From Micromonospora_J zhanjiangensis (lineage in GTDB: Bacteria > Actinomycetota > Actinomycetes > Mycobacteriales > Micromonosporaceae): a stretch of 64,000 nt of DNA. The stretch is from assembly GCF_042650605.1 (NCBI RefSeq), contig NZ_JBHSBN010000006.1, positions 248,001-312,000 of the forward strand, written 5' to 3'. A model generated the notes under the pieces. The model was not told where the DNA came from, searched no databases, and was given only the letters and a program-made list of their open reading frames with translations. Positions 17,590 through 24,458 of the stretch are shown in pieces; position 1 is the first letter of the stretch, and each line of letters opens with the position of its first letter. The position numbers were made by a program, and so were the translations under genes.

Positions 17590-18027
17590 ATGCACGAGGC
17601 AATGACCATCGGCGATCTCGCCGCCCGGTCCGGCGTGGCGCCCTCGGCGCTGCGCTACTACGAGCGGCTCGGCCTGATCCGGGCCAGCCGCACCGGCGGC
17701 AACCAGCGCCGCTACGAACGGGCCGAGCTGCGCCGGGTGGCGTTCATCCGGATCTCCCAACAGGTCGGGGTCTCACTGGAGGAGATCAAGGCCGCCCTGG
17801 ACGAACTGCCCGAGTCCCGGACGCCGACCCGGGCCGACTGGACCCGGCTGTCCCACGTCTGGCGCAGCCGGCTGGACGAGAAGATCGACGCACTCACCCG
17901 GCTCCGGGACGACCTGACCGGCTGCATCGGCTGCGGCTGCCTGTCCCTGCAGCGCTGCAATCTCTACAACCCCGGCGACGTCCTGGCGGCCGAGGGTCCG
18001 GGCGCCCGGCTCATGCAGCCTCGTTGA
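17590..18027 (+). CDS. soxR: Redox-sensing MerR-family activator SoxR
   Basis: Transcription factor of 145 aa. The N-terminal winged helix (TIGDLAARSGVAPSALRYYERLGLI is the MerR signature region, about 6-30) is followed by a dimerisation helix (about 80-115) and the [2Fe-2S]-binding cysteine pattern CIGCGCLSLQRC (C-x2-C-x-C-x5-C) that identifies SoxR rather than other MerR proteins. ATG 17590 has GAGG just upstream; GTG 17587 and ATG 17602 are alternatives. Actinomycete SoxR proteins respond to redox-active metabolites and often control quinone reductases. The convergent gene here, overlapping by 17 bp, is a quinone oxidoreductase. Confidence 0.93.
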   Translation: MHEAMTIGDLAARSGVAPSALRYYERLGLIRASRTGGNQRRYERAELRRVAFIRISQQVGVSLEEIKAALDELPESRTPTRADWTRLSHVWRSRLDEKIDALTRLRDDLTGCIGCGCLSLQRCNLYNPGDVLAAEGPGARLMQPR

Positions 18028-18994
18028 CCAGCAGCACCTTGCCGAGGTGGTCACTCGCCTCGACCACCCGGTGCGCCTGCGCCGCCTCCCGCAGCGGGAC
18101 CCGCCGGTCGACGATCGGGCGTACCGAGCCGGCCTCGACCAGCGGCCACACCTGCTCGCGTACCCCTCGGGTGATGGCCGCCTTCTGGTCGAGCGGCCGG
18201 GACCGCAGCGCGGTCGCCGCGACCGTGCCCCGCTTGGCCAGCAGGGCACCCAGGTCCAGCTCGCCCTTGCGACCGCCCTGCATGCCGATCACGACGAGCC
18301 GGCCGCCGGTGGCCAGCGCGGCCACGTTCGGGCCCAGATACTTGCCGCCGATGATGTCCAGGATCACGTCGGCGCCCTGCCCGTCGGTGACCCGCTTGAC
18401 CTCCTCGACGAAGTCGGTGGTCGTGTAGTCGATCGTGTGCGCCGCGCCGAGCTCGCGCAGCGGGCCGTGCTTGGCCGCGCGGGCCGTCGCCAGCACGGTC
18501 GCGCCGAGCGTCCGGCCGAGCTGGATGGCGAACGTGCCGATTCCGCTGCCCCCGCCGTGCACCAGCAGGGTCTCCCCCTCGGCCAGCCTGGCCAGGTCGA
18601 CGACGTTGGACCAGACCGTGCAGGCCACCTCGGGCAGCGCGGCCGCGTCGACCAGGTCGACGCCCGCCGGCACCGGCAACAGCTGCCCGGCCGGCACCGC
18701 GACCCGCTCGGCGTAGCCGCCGCCGGCCAGCAGCGCGCAGACCTGGTCACCGACCCGCCACCCGGTCACCTCCGACCCGACCGCGCCGATCACCCCCGAG
18801 CACTCCAGACCCGGGTACGCCGGCGCGCCCGGCGGCGGCGGGTAGTTGCCCTGCCGTTGCAGCAGGTCGGCCCGGTTCACCGCGCTGGCCCGGACGTCGA
18901 TCACCACCTCGCCGGGGCCGGGCTCCGGGTCGGGCACCTCGGCCCACACCAGCGCGTCGGGTCCGCCGGGCTCCGGAACGGTGATCGCTCGCAT
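18011..18994 (-). CDS. NAD(P)H:quinone oxidoreductase (zinc-free MDR, PIG3-like)
   Basis: Medium-chain dehydrogenase/reductase of 327 aa. The N-terminal GroES-like domain includes ASAVNRADLLQRQGNYPPPPG, diagnostic of the quinone-oxidoreductase/PIG3 branch, and lacks the structural zinc cysteines. The Rossmann motif is VHGGGSGIGTFAIQL (about 145-160), followed by GADVILDIIGG. It ends inside the 3' end of soxR on the opposite strand. Members reduce quinones with NADPH, which fits a role downstream of SoxR, but its own promoter (after 18994) shows no clear SoxR box. Confidence 0.92.
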   Translation of the reverse strand: MRAITVPEPGGPDALVWAEVPDPEPGPGEVVIDVRASAVNRADLLQRQGNYPPPPGAPAYPGLECSGVIGAVGSEVTGWRVGDQVCALLAGGGYAERVAVPAGQLLPVPAGVDLVDAAALPEVACTVWSNVVDLARLAEGETLLVHGGGSGIGTFAIQLGRTLGATVLATARAAKHGPLRELGAAHTIDYTTTDFVEEVKRVTDGQGADVILDIIGGKYLGPNVAALATGGRLVVIGMQGGRKGELDLGALLAKRGTVAATALRSRPLDQKAAITRGVREQVWPLVEAGSVRPIVDRRVPLREAAQAHRVVEASDHLGKVLLVNEAA

Positions 18995-19112
18995 GGCTCA
19001 GTCATACCCCACCGGGCCCGGCTTACCCGCGCGGGCCCGGCGCCCCGTGCGGCACCCGCCGTCGCCAGCGTCCGACGCCGGTGCCCCGGCTCGTCTCACG
19101 ACGGCCGCCCCG

Positions 19113-19664
19113 CTACGGGACGGCGGCCTCGGTCCAGGCGCGGGTGAGGATCTCGTCGACCGTCTCGGCCGGCGTCTGGTGGGAGTTGTCCAGCCAGAGT
19201 CCGAGCCGTGGCGTGGTGGCCCGCATCCCGGCGTCGAGCTGGGCGGGCGTCCACTCGCCGTACCCGTTCTTGGCCCGTCCGGCCTCCCGCCGCGCCACCA
19301 CCGCCGGCTCCGGCGCGAGCACCACCACCAGCAACGGCCGGCCGACGATCCGGGCGACCTGCGCGGGCAGTTCCGGCCCGAGCACCACATCCTGGAGTAC
19401 GACGCTGAAGCCCGCCGTGAAGTACGCGTCCGCGGTACGGGACGCCAGCCGGTAGCGCAGCTCGACCTGCCGGACCGCCTCCTCGGTGGGCTCCGGCCCG
19501 TACTCCTCCCGGCCGTTGACGATCATGCGGCGGAAGACGTCACCGCGCAGGTGCACCGAGCGCGGCAACCGCTCGGCCAACGCCTGCCCCACCGTCGACT
19601 TGCCCGAGGCCATCACCCCGGTGAGCAGAACGATCACCGGCTGGTCCGGTACGGGTGCGGGCAC
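19113..19664 (-). CDS. AAA-family P-loop kinase/phosphotransferase-like protein
   Basis: Small cytosolic P-loop protein, about 183 aa. Walker A GVMASGKSTVG lies near the N-terminus, followed by an RGDVFRRM segment and a VVLAPEPAVVARRE segment typical of chloramphenicol-phosphotransferase/gluconate-kinase-like P-loop kinases. I chose GTG 19664 because the family begins just before the P-loop; ATG 19712 adds 16 residues and cannot be excluded. No clear ribosome site is seen for either. The substrate is not predictable. Confidence 0.72.
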   Translation of the reverse strand: MPAPVPDQPVIVLLTGVMASGKSTVGQALAERLPRSVHLRGDVFRRMIVNGREEYGPEPTEEAVRQVELRYRLASRTADAYFTAGFSVVLQDVVLGPELPAQVARIVGRPLLVVVLAPEPAVVARREAGRAKNGYGEWTPAQLDAGMRATTPRLGLWLDNSHQTPAETVDEILTRAWTEAAVP

Positions 19665-19759
19665 GTGTCGATGGTCGCAGAACCGGGCGGTCGAACGCGG
19701 GACGTTCCGCATGGCACACTAGGCACGGCGGGGGCCGGCGAAGCCGGATTCTCCGTCCG

Positions 19760-19846
19760 GGAGGGTTCGCCTAGTGGCCGATGGCGCTGGTCTTGAAAAC
19801 CGGTAAGGCAGCGATGTCTTCGTGGGTTCGAATCCCACACCCTCCG
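19760..19846 (+). tRNA. tRNA-Ser (anticodon TGA)
   Basis: An 87-nt class II tRNA without encoded CCA. The acceptor pairs GGAGGGT with ACCCTCC (19839-19845) and the discriminator is G. The anticodon loop CTTGAAA reads TGA, there is a long variable arm, and the T-arm is GTGGGTTCGAATCCCAC. It lies between the kinase and GntR genes. Confidence 0.95.
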
Positions 19847-19904
19847 CTCCCGCGCAGCGTACAACCTCATCTTCGAACTCGAACTCCGGTGAAGCGCCTG
19901 GAAG

Positions 19905-20309
19905 TCAGGCTGTGGTGAGATCCGTCCGATCGGCGGGGTACGTCCCGCGGATCTGGTCGCCCGACATGACGACAAGGACGTGTCCGCCTTCCGGGAGATC
20001 CCAGGTGGCTCGTTCATCGGGGCTGGCAGGACGGGACCGGATGATGGAGCCGCGTTGGACGGCGACTCGCTCCCTCGGTACATCCTCGCGAACCCGGGTG
20101 CCGTACCCGTGGACGACATCGATGAGCTGTTCCGTGCGGAGTTGTGCGATCGCCCGTCGGACCGTCGCTCGTCCCACGCCGTAGTCCTGGCCGAGCCGAG
20201 CTTCTGACGGCAGGTCCGCACCCGGGGCCAGCTCGCCCGCCACGATCCGTCGGCGAAGGTCGTTGGCCATCTGCCGCCAGCGAGGCACACCCGAGTGCGC
20301 GTCGATCAT
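19905..20309 (-). CDS. GntR-family transcriptional regulator (HTH domain with short tail)
   Basis: DNA-binding protein of about 134 aa. The N-terminal winged helix is clear: RRRIVAGELAPGADLPSEARLGQDYGVGRATVRRAIAQLRTEQLIDVVHGYGTRV in pattern. The effector domain is only about 50 residues (ending GTYPADRTDLTTA), far shorter than UTRA or FCD domains, which is common for actinomycete GntR proteins linked to HTH clusters and mobile DNA. ATG 20309 is chosen; a GTG at 20339 would add ten residues. No ribosome site is evident, so it may be leaderless. Confidence 0.82.
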   Translation of the reverse strand: MIDAHSGVPRWRQMANDLRRRIVAGELAPGADLPSEARLGQDYGVGRATVRRAIAQLRTEQLIDVVHGYGTRVREDVPRERVAVQRGSIIRSRPASPDERATWDLPEGGHVLVVMSGDQIRGTYPADRTDLTTA

Positions 20310-20560
20310 GCCAGGACCGTACGCGGGGCCGAGATTCACATAATGACGTGAGCACGTAAGGACGTGCGTATCTCAGACTGGCCGGGCTACTGGGCCGGTG
20401 GAGCGTTCAGATCCCCGCGCCGTTAGCCGATCCGCAGTGCCGCCCCGGCCACTACCGACCAGCCTCGACACGGGTCCTCCCAGCGCGAGGCTTCCCTCGA
20501 TACCCTGAGGGGACCGGCTTGCCCACCGGCGGATCCTGTCGGGCACGAAGGGATTGTGCC

Positions 20561-21427
20561 GTGACACCCAACCCTCTCGCGAAGAGCCGGCGGCTCAGCC
20601 GCGCCTTGGTCGACCTCCGCGACAAGGCTGGCTACGGGCAGACCGAGCTGGCCCGCCGTAGTGGCGTCAAGCCATCTGTCATCAGCCGCTTGGAGAGTCC
20701 GGGCGAGCCGGGCCGCCGGCCGAACATCCTGTTCGTTCGCAAGCTTCTCGACGCCCTCGACGTCCCTCGCGGCTCGGCCGAGTTCGTTCAGATCGAGCAG
20801 TTTGCCGAGGCCGCCGCCGATCGCCGCTGGTGGGATGAGCCGCGTTTTGCTCGGATGGGCGAGGGGCAGAAGACGTTCGCGCTTGTCGAACTCGGTGCCA
20901 CCGGCATCGACGAGTACGCGGCCGGCCTCCTGCCCGGCCTGGTCCAGACGGCGGCATACGCGCGCCATCGGATCCTTGCAGGCCACGGCGACGATGTCGT
21001 AGCCGCGGTCGCCGGGAGGCTGGGCCGTCAGCAACAGCTTGCGACGCAGGGCACGACGTATCGCCTGGTACTCGAAGAGCAAGCCGTCCGGCGATATCCG
21101 GTGCCGCCAGGGGTGATGCTCGACCAGCTTCGTCACCTCTTGGCCCTCGCCGACGAGCCCGGCTACAGCGTCCGGGTGGTGCCGGTCGATGCGAAGCTCG
21201 GTGACGGGCCAGCACCGCGCGCACCGTTCGCCCAGATGGCGTATCCCGGGGACGATCCGTCAATTGTGATCGTGGACGGGGTGACGGATCCGCATCTGGT
21301 CACGTCGGTTGACGAGGTGGCGGAGTACGCGCAACTGCACCAGCGGCTGCGCGAGGCGGCTCTGTCCGACAAGGACAGCGTCGCCTTCATCAAGCAGGTG
21401 GCCAAGTCCCTGGCTGCCGCGACCTGA
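20561..21427 (+). CDS. XRE-family HTH protein with DUF5753 (Scr1-like) domain
   Basis: DNA-binding protein of 288 aa. The N-terminal XRE helix-turn-helix (about 10-65) includes GQTELARRSGVKPSVISRLE. The C-terminal half is the actinobacterial DUF5753 region with PGLVQTAAYARHRI, LVLEEQAVRR, VRVVPVDA and VTDPHLVTSVDEV. GTG 20561 has AGGGA seven bases upstream. It is followed 14 bp later by a DUF397 gene; this pair is a very common streptomycete/Micromonospora module, proposed as regulator-antagonist or toxin-antitoxin-like. It differs from the island genes in being part of the usual chromosomal set. Confidence 0.9.
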   Translation: MTPNPLAKSRRLSRALVDLRDKAGYGQTELARRSGVKPSVISRLESPGEPGRRPNILFVRKLLDALDVPRGSAEFVQIEQFAEAAADRRWWDEPRFARMGEGQKTFALVELGATGIDEYAAGLLPGLVQTAAYARHRILAGHGDDVVAAVAGRLGRQQQLATQGTTYRLVLEEQAVRRYPVPPGVMLDQLRHLLALADEPGYSVRVVPVDAKLGDGPAPRAPFAQMAYPGDDPSIVIVDGVTDPHLVTSVDEVAEYAQLHQRLREAALSDKDSVAFIKQVAKSLAAAT

Positions 21428-21441
21428 TCTGGAGGGACCGC

Positions 21442-21648
21442 ATGTCCGGCTCGCGTAGCGAACAGTTCACCAACTGGCGACGGTCGACCCGCAGCGGCAA
21501 CGAAGGTAACTGCGTGGAGGTTGCCGAGAGCATCCCTGCGGTGGGGGTTCGGGATAGCAAGGACCCGGGCGGTCCGGTTCTGACCTTCGAACGCCACGCG
21601 TTCGGCGCCTTCGTTGGTGCCGTAAAGGCGGGGGATCTTCGTCGCTGA
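21442..21648 (+). CDS. DUF397 family protein
   Basis: Small acidic protein of 68 aa, with the family pattern NWRRSTRSGNEGNCVEVAES, VGVRDSKDPGGPVLTF and FGAFVGAVKAGDL. Its ATG is preceded by GGAGGG. Partner of the adjacent DUF5753 HTH protein and presumably co-transcribed. A strong hairpin terminator follows 15 bp after the stop. Confidence 0.92.
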   Translation: MSGSRSEQFTNWRRSTRSGNEGNCVEVAESIPAVGVRDSKDPGGPVLTFERHAFGAFVGAVKAGDLRR

Positions 21649-21663
21649 CGTGTAACTTCCACA

Positions 21664-21700
21664 GTGGAGCCGGTGCCGGAGGGTGCCGGCTCCACCTTTT
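21664..21700 (+). terminator. Rho-independent terminator after DUF397
   Basis: Perfect 10-bp arms GTGGAGCCGG (21664-21673) and CCGGCTCCAC (21686-21695) followed by CTTTT. It closes the DUF5753/DUF397 unit. The remaining gap to 21969 shows no credible gene. Confidence 0.88.
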
Positions 21701-21969
21701 GCGCATCACGGGCAGTGAAACTCTTGTGACCTTGAGGAACGCCTGCCATCGTGGGATTTGCTGCTCGGGAAATTCCCGAGCGTAGGGTTGCCGCGGCGAG
21801 CACGTCTCCATCAGCACCGAGTACGGCCGCCGCCGGGGTTGCCCAATCAGCCGGGCGTGGCGGTCCGTCCCCGAACTCCTTCCGCCGTGCCTCAAATCGG
21901 TCCGGCGGCACGCCCTGATGCTGGGGAGCGGACAGCGTGCCGCCGGACCCTCGTTACGGAGGTACGCAC

Positions 21970-22152
21970 GTGCGCATCTCACTCCGACGGCAGGACCCGA
22001 TCCTGGCAGCGCGGACCGAGATTCTCGAAGCCGCTGGCCAGGATGACGCCGAAGAGGCCGCCCAAGCGCGCACCCGTCTGCTCGAACAGGCGCGCAACGA
22101 CACCAGCGACCGGTACGGCAGGCCGACCGGCCGGATCGGCGGCAACCGGTGA
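21970..22152 (+). CDS. Small hypothetical protein, first of a four-gene coupled cluster
   Basis: A 60-aa charged helical protein (RRQDPILAARTEILEAAGQDDAEEAA in pattern) with no recognisable domain. GTG 21970 has an excellent GGAGG eight bases upstream. Its stop overlaps the start of the next small gene by GTGA, the first of three such overlaps in a row. Function is unknown. The cluster sits downstream of the DUF5753/DUF397 pair, a usual place for such mini-genes in actinomycetes. Confidence 0.6.
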   Translation: MRISLRRQDPILAARTEILEAAGQDDAEEAAQARTRLLEQARNDTSDRYGRPTGRIGGNR

Positions 22153-22340
22153 CCGGCACGGACGAGCCGGTGGACCGGTCGAGTGTCGTGCGGGCGGTCC
22201 GGCTGACGTTCGCGGCTCACGACTGTGAGCCGGGCATGGCCCGCCAGCGTCGCTGTGACCGGTGCACGGACGACGGCTGCGCGCAGCTCGACTGGGCCGA
22301 GCGGACTTGGCGCGACTTCGGCCGGGGTGGTCAGCGGTGA
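22149..22340 (+). CDS. Small cysteine-containing hypothetical protein
   Basis: A 63-aa protein with a C-x2-C-x4-C pattern (CDRCTDDGC) that could be a partial metal-binding knuckle. It starts with GTG inside the previous stop (GTGA) and ends inside the next start (again GTGA). No domain is recognised; conserved coupling is the main evidence that it is translated. Confidence 0.55.
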   Translation: MTGTDEPVDRSSVVRAVRLTFAAHDCEPGMARQRRCDRCTDDGCAQLDWAERTWRDFGRGGQR

Positions 22341-22576
22341 ACCGTACGCTGACCCGGGGCCCGCTATGCCTGACCTGCATGGGCGCCTGGGAGATGGGCA
22401 TCCACGAGCGGCACGAACGGTGCAAGGGTGCGCTGGTCCGGCTCGGTCGGGTGCTCCAGTGCCGCTGCTGGTGCTGGGACGGTGCCGGAGTCTCCGCCCT
22501 GGTGGCGGCGCACGGCGACCAGCCGGCCGAGCGGCGTCTGTCCCGGGCTCGGACGACCGGCAGGCCGCAGCCGTGA
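22337..22576 (+). CDS. Small cysteine-rich hypothetical protein
   Basis: A 79-aa protein with six cysteines and three tryptophans. Segments CLTCMGAWEMGIHERHERC and LQCRCWCWD suggest a small zinc-binding fold. It is translationally coupled by GTGA overlaps on both sides. No family is recognised. Confidence 0.55.
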   Translation: MNRTLTRGPLCLTCMGAWEMGIHERHERCKGALVRLGRVLQCRCWCWDGAGVSALVAAHGDQPAERRLSRARTTGRPQP

Positions 22577-22686
22577 CGCCCGATGACCCGCGCCGCGGGC
22601 GACTCCTCTACTGGCTCGTACTGGCCCTCCTGGCCGCCCTCATCATCACGGGCACCATCCACGGCCACAGCCACCCCGGACGCTGA
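22573..22686 (+). CDS. Single-pass mini membrane protein
   Basis: A 37-aa protein: a charged N-terminus followed by one hydrophobic helix (LLYWLVLALLAALIITG) and a short His-rich tail (HGHSHPGR). GTG 22573 overlaps the previous stop. It is too short for domain assignment; gene order and coupling support it. Confidence 0.5.
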   Translation: MTPDDPRRGRLLYWLVLALLAALIITGTIHGHSHPGR

Positions 22687-22697
22687 CGCGAGTCAAC

Positions 22698-22750
22698 GCT
22701 GACACTTTTTCGGTAGCCCACCCGGCGTGTCGAACCGAAAAAGTGCCAGC
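22698..22750 (+). terminator. Long hairpin after the mini-gene cluster
   Basis: Arms GCTGACACTTTTTCGGT (22698-22714) and its near-complement (22734-22750) with one mismatch pair and a 19-base loop, 12 bp past the last stop. The runs of T and A in the arms could terminate in both directions, serving the leftward gene at 22885 too. Confidence 0.75.
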
Positions 22751-22786
22751 GTTCCCCGCGTCCCTGCAGGGACGACCGAACCCAGT

Positions 22787-22847
22787 GATCGTTAACGTCT
22801 GAGGCGGTGGTTGACCGGCGTGTCGGACGGCTGAGACGTTAACGATC
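22787..22847. repeat. Inverted repeat with 14-bp perfect arms
   Basis: GATCGTTAACGTCT (22787-22800) and its exact complement (22834-22847) are separated by 33 bases. A second small palindrome, GTCCCTGCAGGGAC, lies at 22760-22773. The set lies between convergent genes and may be a compound terminator. Confidence 0.7.
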
Positions 22848-22884
22848 AACGGGGCGCCGGCAGGTGGCGACGCCGGACGGCGGG

Positions 22885-23949
22885 TCAGTGGTGGGCAACG
22901 GTCTGGTCGGCGGGTTGCCGGCGGGGTGGCAGGGCCAGGGCCAGCGTGAGCGTCAGCGTGAGGCAGCCCAGCAGGAAGGCTAGCGCCAGGGCGGGCTGGC
23001 CGAGCCACTCCCACGGGAGATGCCAACGGTAGTGCGGTTCGTCGAGGTGGTGCGAGAGCAGTTGCGGCGCGGCCACCAGGATCGGGGCCCACCACAGGAA
23101 CATCGCGAAGCCGTACAGGAACTTTGCCAGGGCCTGGGCGGCCGGGTGGGCTCGTTCCGTGCGGCGGCTGGCCCAGCCGAAGAGGCACCAGGCGCCCAGG
23201 GTGCCCAGGAGGAAGGAGGCGACGCCGGCGGGGTACGCGCTCCAGGGGGTCGCCCGGGTCATCCCAAAGTTCATCACCGGCGTCGTCGTGTCGTCGGCGA
23301 TGTGCACTTCGAGGATGTTGTCGGCCCGCTGGGCGTAGACCGTGATGTTCATCGGTATCGACGTAGGGTCGCAGCGCGGGTCGTCGGGAATGCAGGCGTA
23401 CAAGGGGGAGTAGACCGGTTCGCTGTAGGCCCAGCCGGCGGCCTGGAGTCGTTGCTGGAGTTGGGCGAGGACCTGTGGGCGGTCGGTCGGTAGTTGGCCG
23501 AAGGACCCGCCGACGGTGGCCAGCGAGTACTCGCCGCCGTCGCCCAGCAGCAGGTCGTCGAGGGAGTTCCAGCTCAGCGGGCCGTCGTAGATGAGGAACA
23601 CGGCGGCCGGGTCCTGCGTGTCGAGCTGGCTCACCGGCTGGTCGGGGTAGAGCTGGTGGACCGCCGCGGCGAAATCGTTGTGGTCGAGTGGGCGGGAGCC
23701 GAGCCAGGCGAGCCAGGTGCCGAAGGACGCGGCGAACAGACCGCAGACCAGGGCGAAGATCGTGGCCCAGGCGACGACGGTGCGGCTGGCCGGGCGGCCG
23801 AGGCGGGCGCGCAGACCGTGTCGGACGAGGTTGGCCGCCACCCGCGGGATCCGCCTGGCGGGTGCGACGTCGCGTACGGTTTCGAGGATTTCGGCACCGC
23901 GCTGCCGACGGTAGTCGCGCGGGTAGGCCAGCAGTAGCCAGCGGTGCAT
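22885..23949 (-). CDS. Membrane protein associated with PadR regulator
   Basis: A 354-aa membrane protein. The N-terminus MHRWLLLAYPRDYRRQRGAEILETV is the 'YPRxYRxxRGxEIL' segment that heads many actinobacterial PadR-linked membrane proteins. One helix follows at about 60-80, then a 150-residue extracellular region (PVYSPLYACIPDDPRC), and three more helices (about 230-250, 275-300, 315-340). It starts 36 bp after the upstream padR gene ends and is surely co-transcribed with it. It may be a stress-responsive membrane component; no biochemical function is known to me. Confidence 0.75.
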   Translation of the reverse strand: MHRWLLLAYPRDYRRQRGAEILETVRDVAPARRIPRVAANLVRHGLRARLGRPASRTVVAWATIFALVCGLFAASFGTWLAWLGSRPLDHNDFAAAVHQLYPDQPVSQLDTQDPAAVFLIYDGPLSWNSLDDLLLGDGGEYSLATVGGSFGQLPTDRPQVLAQLQQRLQAAGWAYSEPVYSPLYACIPDDPRCDPTSIPMNITVYAQRADNILEVHIADDTTTPVMNFGMTRATPWSAYPAGVASFLLGTLGAWCLFGWASRRTERAHPAAQALAKFLYGFAMFLWWAPILVAAPQLLSHHLDEPHYRWHLPWEWLGQPALALAFLLGCLTLTLTLALALPPRRQPADQTVAHH

Positions 23950-23985
23950 GGACGCTCCCTGGGACGGTGCGGCGGATGAGGAAGG

Positions 23986-24315
23986 TCAGGCGGGGTTGGG
24001 TCGCAGCCCGCGCAGCCGGGACTCGGCGGCGGTGGCCAACTGGCGCAGCCGCTCGGTCTGGCGCGCGAGTTCGGCGCGGCCGTCGGCGCGCAGCCGGTAG
24101 TAGCGGCGCAGCCGCCCGTCGACGACCTCTTCCTGGCTGAGCTCGATCAGGCCCTGCGCGGTCAGCCGGTCCAGGGCGGTGTAGAGGGTGCCCGGTAACA
24201 GGGTGACGCGGTCGCCGGAGAGGAGGCCGACCTCCTGGATGATCCCGTAGCCGTGCCGTGGTTCGTCAGCCAGCGCGGTCAGGATCAGGAACGTGACCTC
24301 ACGCATCTCCTTCAC
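23986..24315 (-). CDS. PadR-family transcriptional regulator
   Basis: Winged-helix repressor of 109 aa. Pattern: FLILTALADEPRHGYGIIQEV, LLPGTLYTALDRLTAQGLI and DGRLRRYYRLRADGRAEL, the complete PadR N-terminal domain with a short C-terminal helix. It precedes and probably represses the membrane-protein gene at 22885. The upstream AT-rich sequence (ACATATATTGCTGATCAATGCA, within 24320-24345) contains a likely operator or promoter. Confidence 0.9.
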   Translation of the reverse strand: MKEMREVTFLILTALADEPRHGYGIIQEVGLLSGDRVTLLPGTLYTALDRLTAQGLIELSQEEVVDGRLRRYYRLRADGRAELARQTERLRQLATAAESRLRGLRPNPA

Positions 24316-24388
24316 CCGAGCAACATATATTGCTGATCAATGCATCGTCAACGGGCGGGCCCGCTGCCACGCGGCGGGCGACAGCGGG

Positions 24389-24432
24389 CTGGGGAATCTG
24401 AGTGTCACCCGGACGACACTCAGATTCCCCAG
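24389..24432. terminator. Perfect 18-bp hairpin
   Basis: CTGGGGAATCTGAGTGTC (24389-24406) and its exact complement (24415-24432) with an 8-base loop. It lies 26 bp beyond the stop of the leftward dimethylformamidase-like gene, so it is its terminator; it also insulates padR. Confidence 0.85.
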
Positions 24433-24458
24433 CCGGCGGTCCTGGCCGGGCGGGTTGG

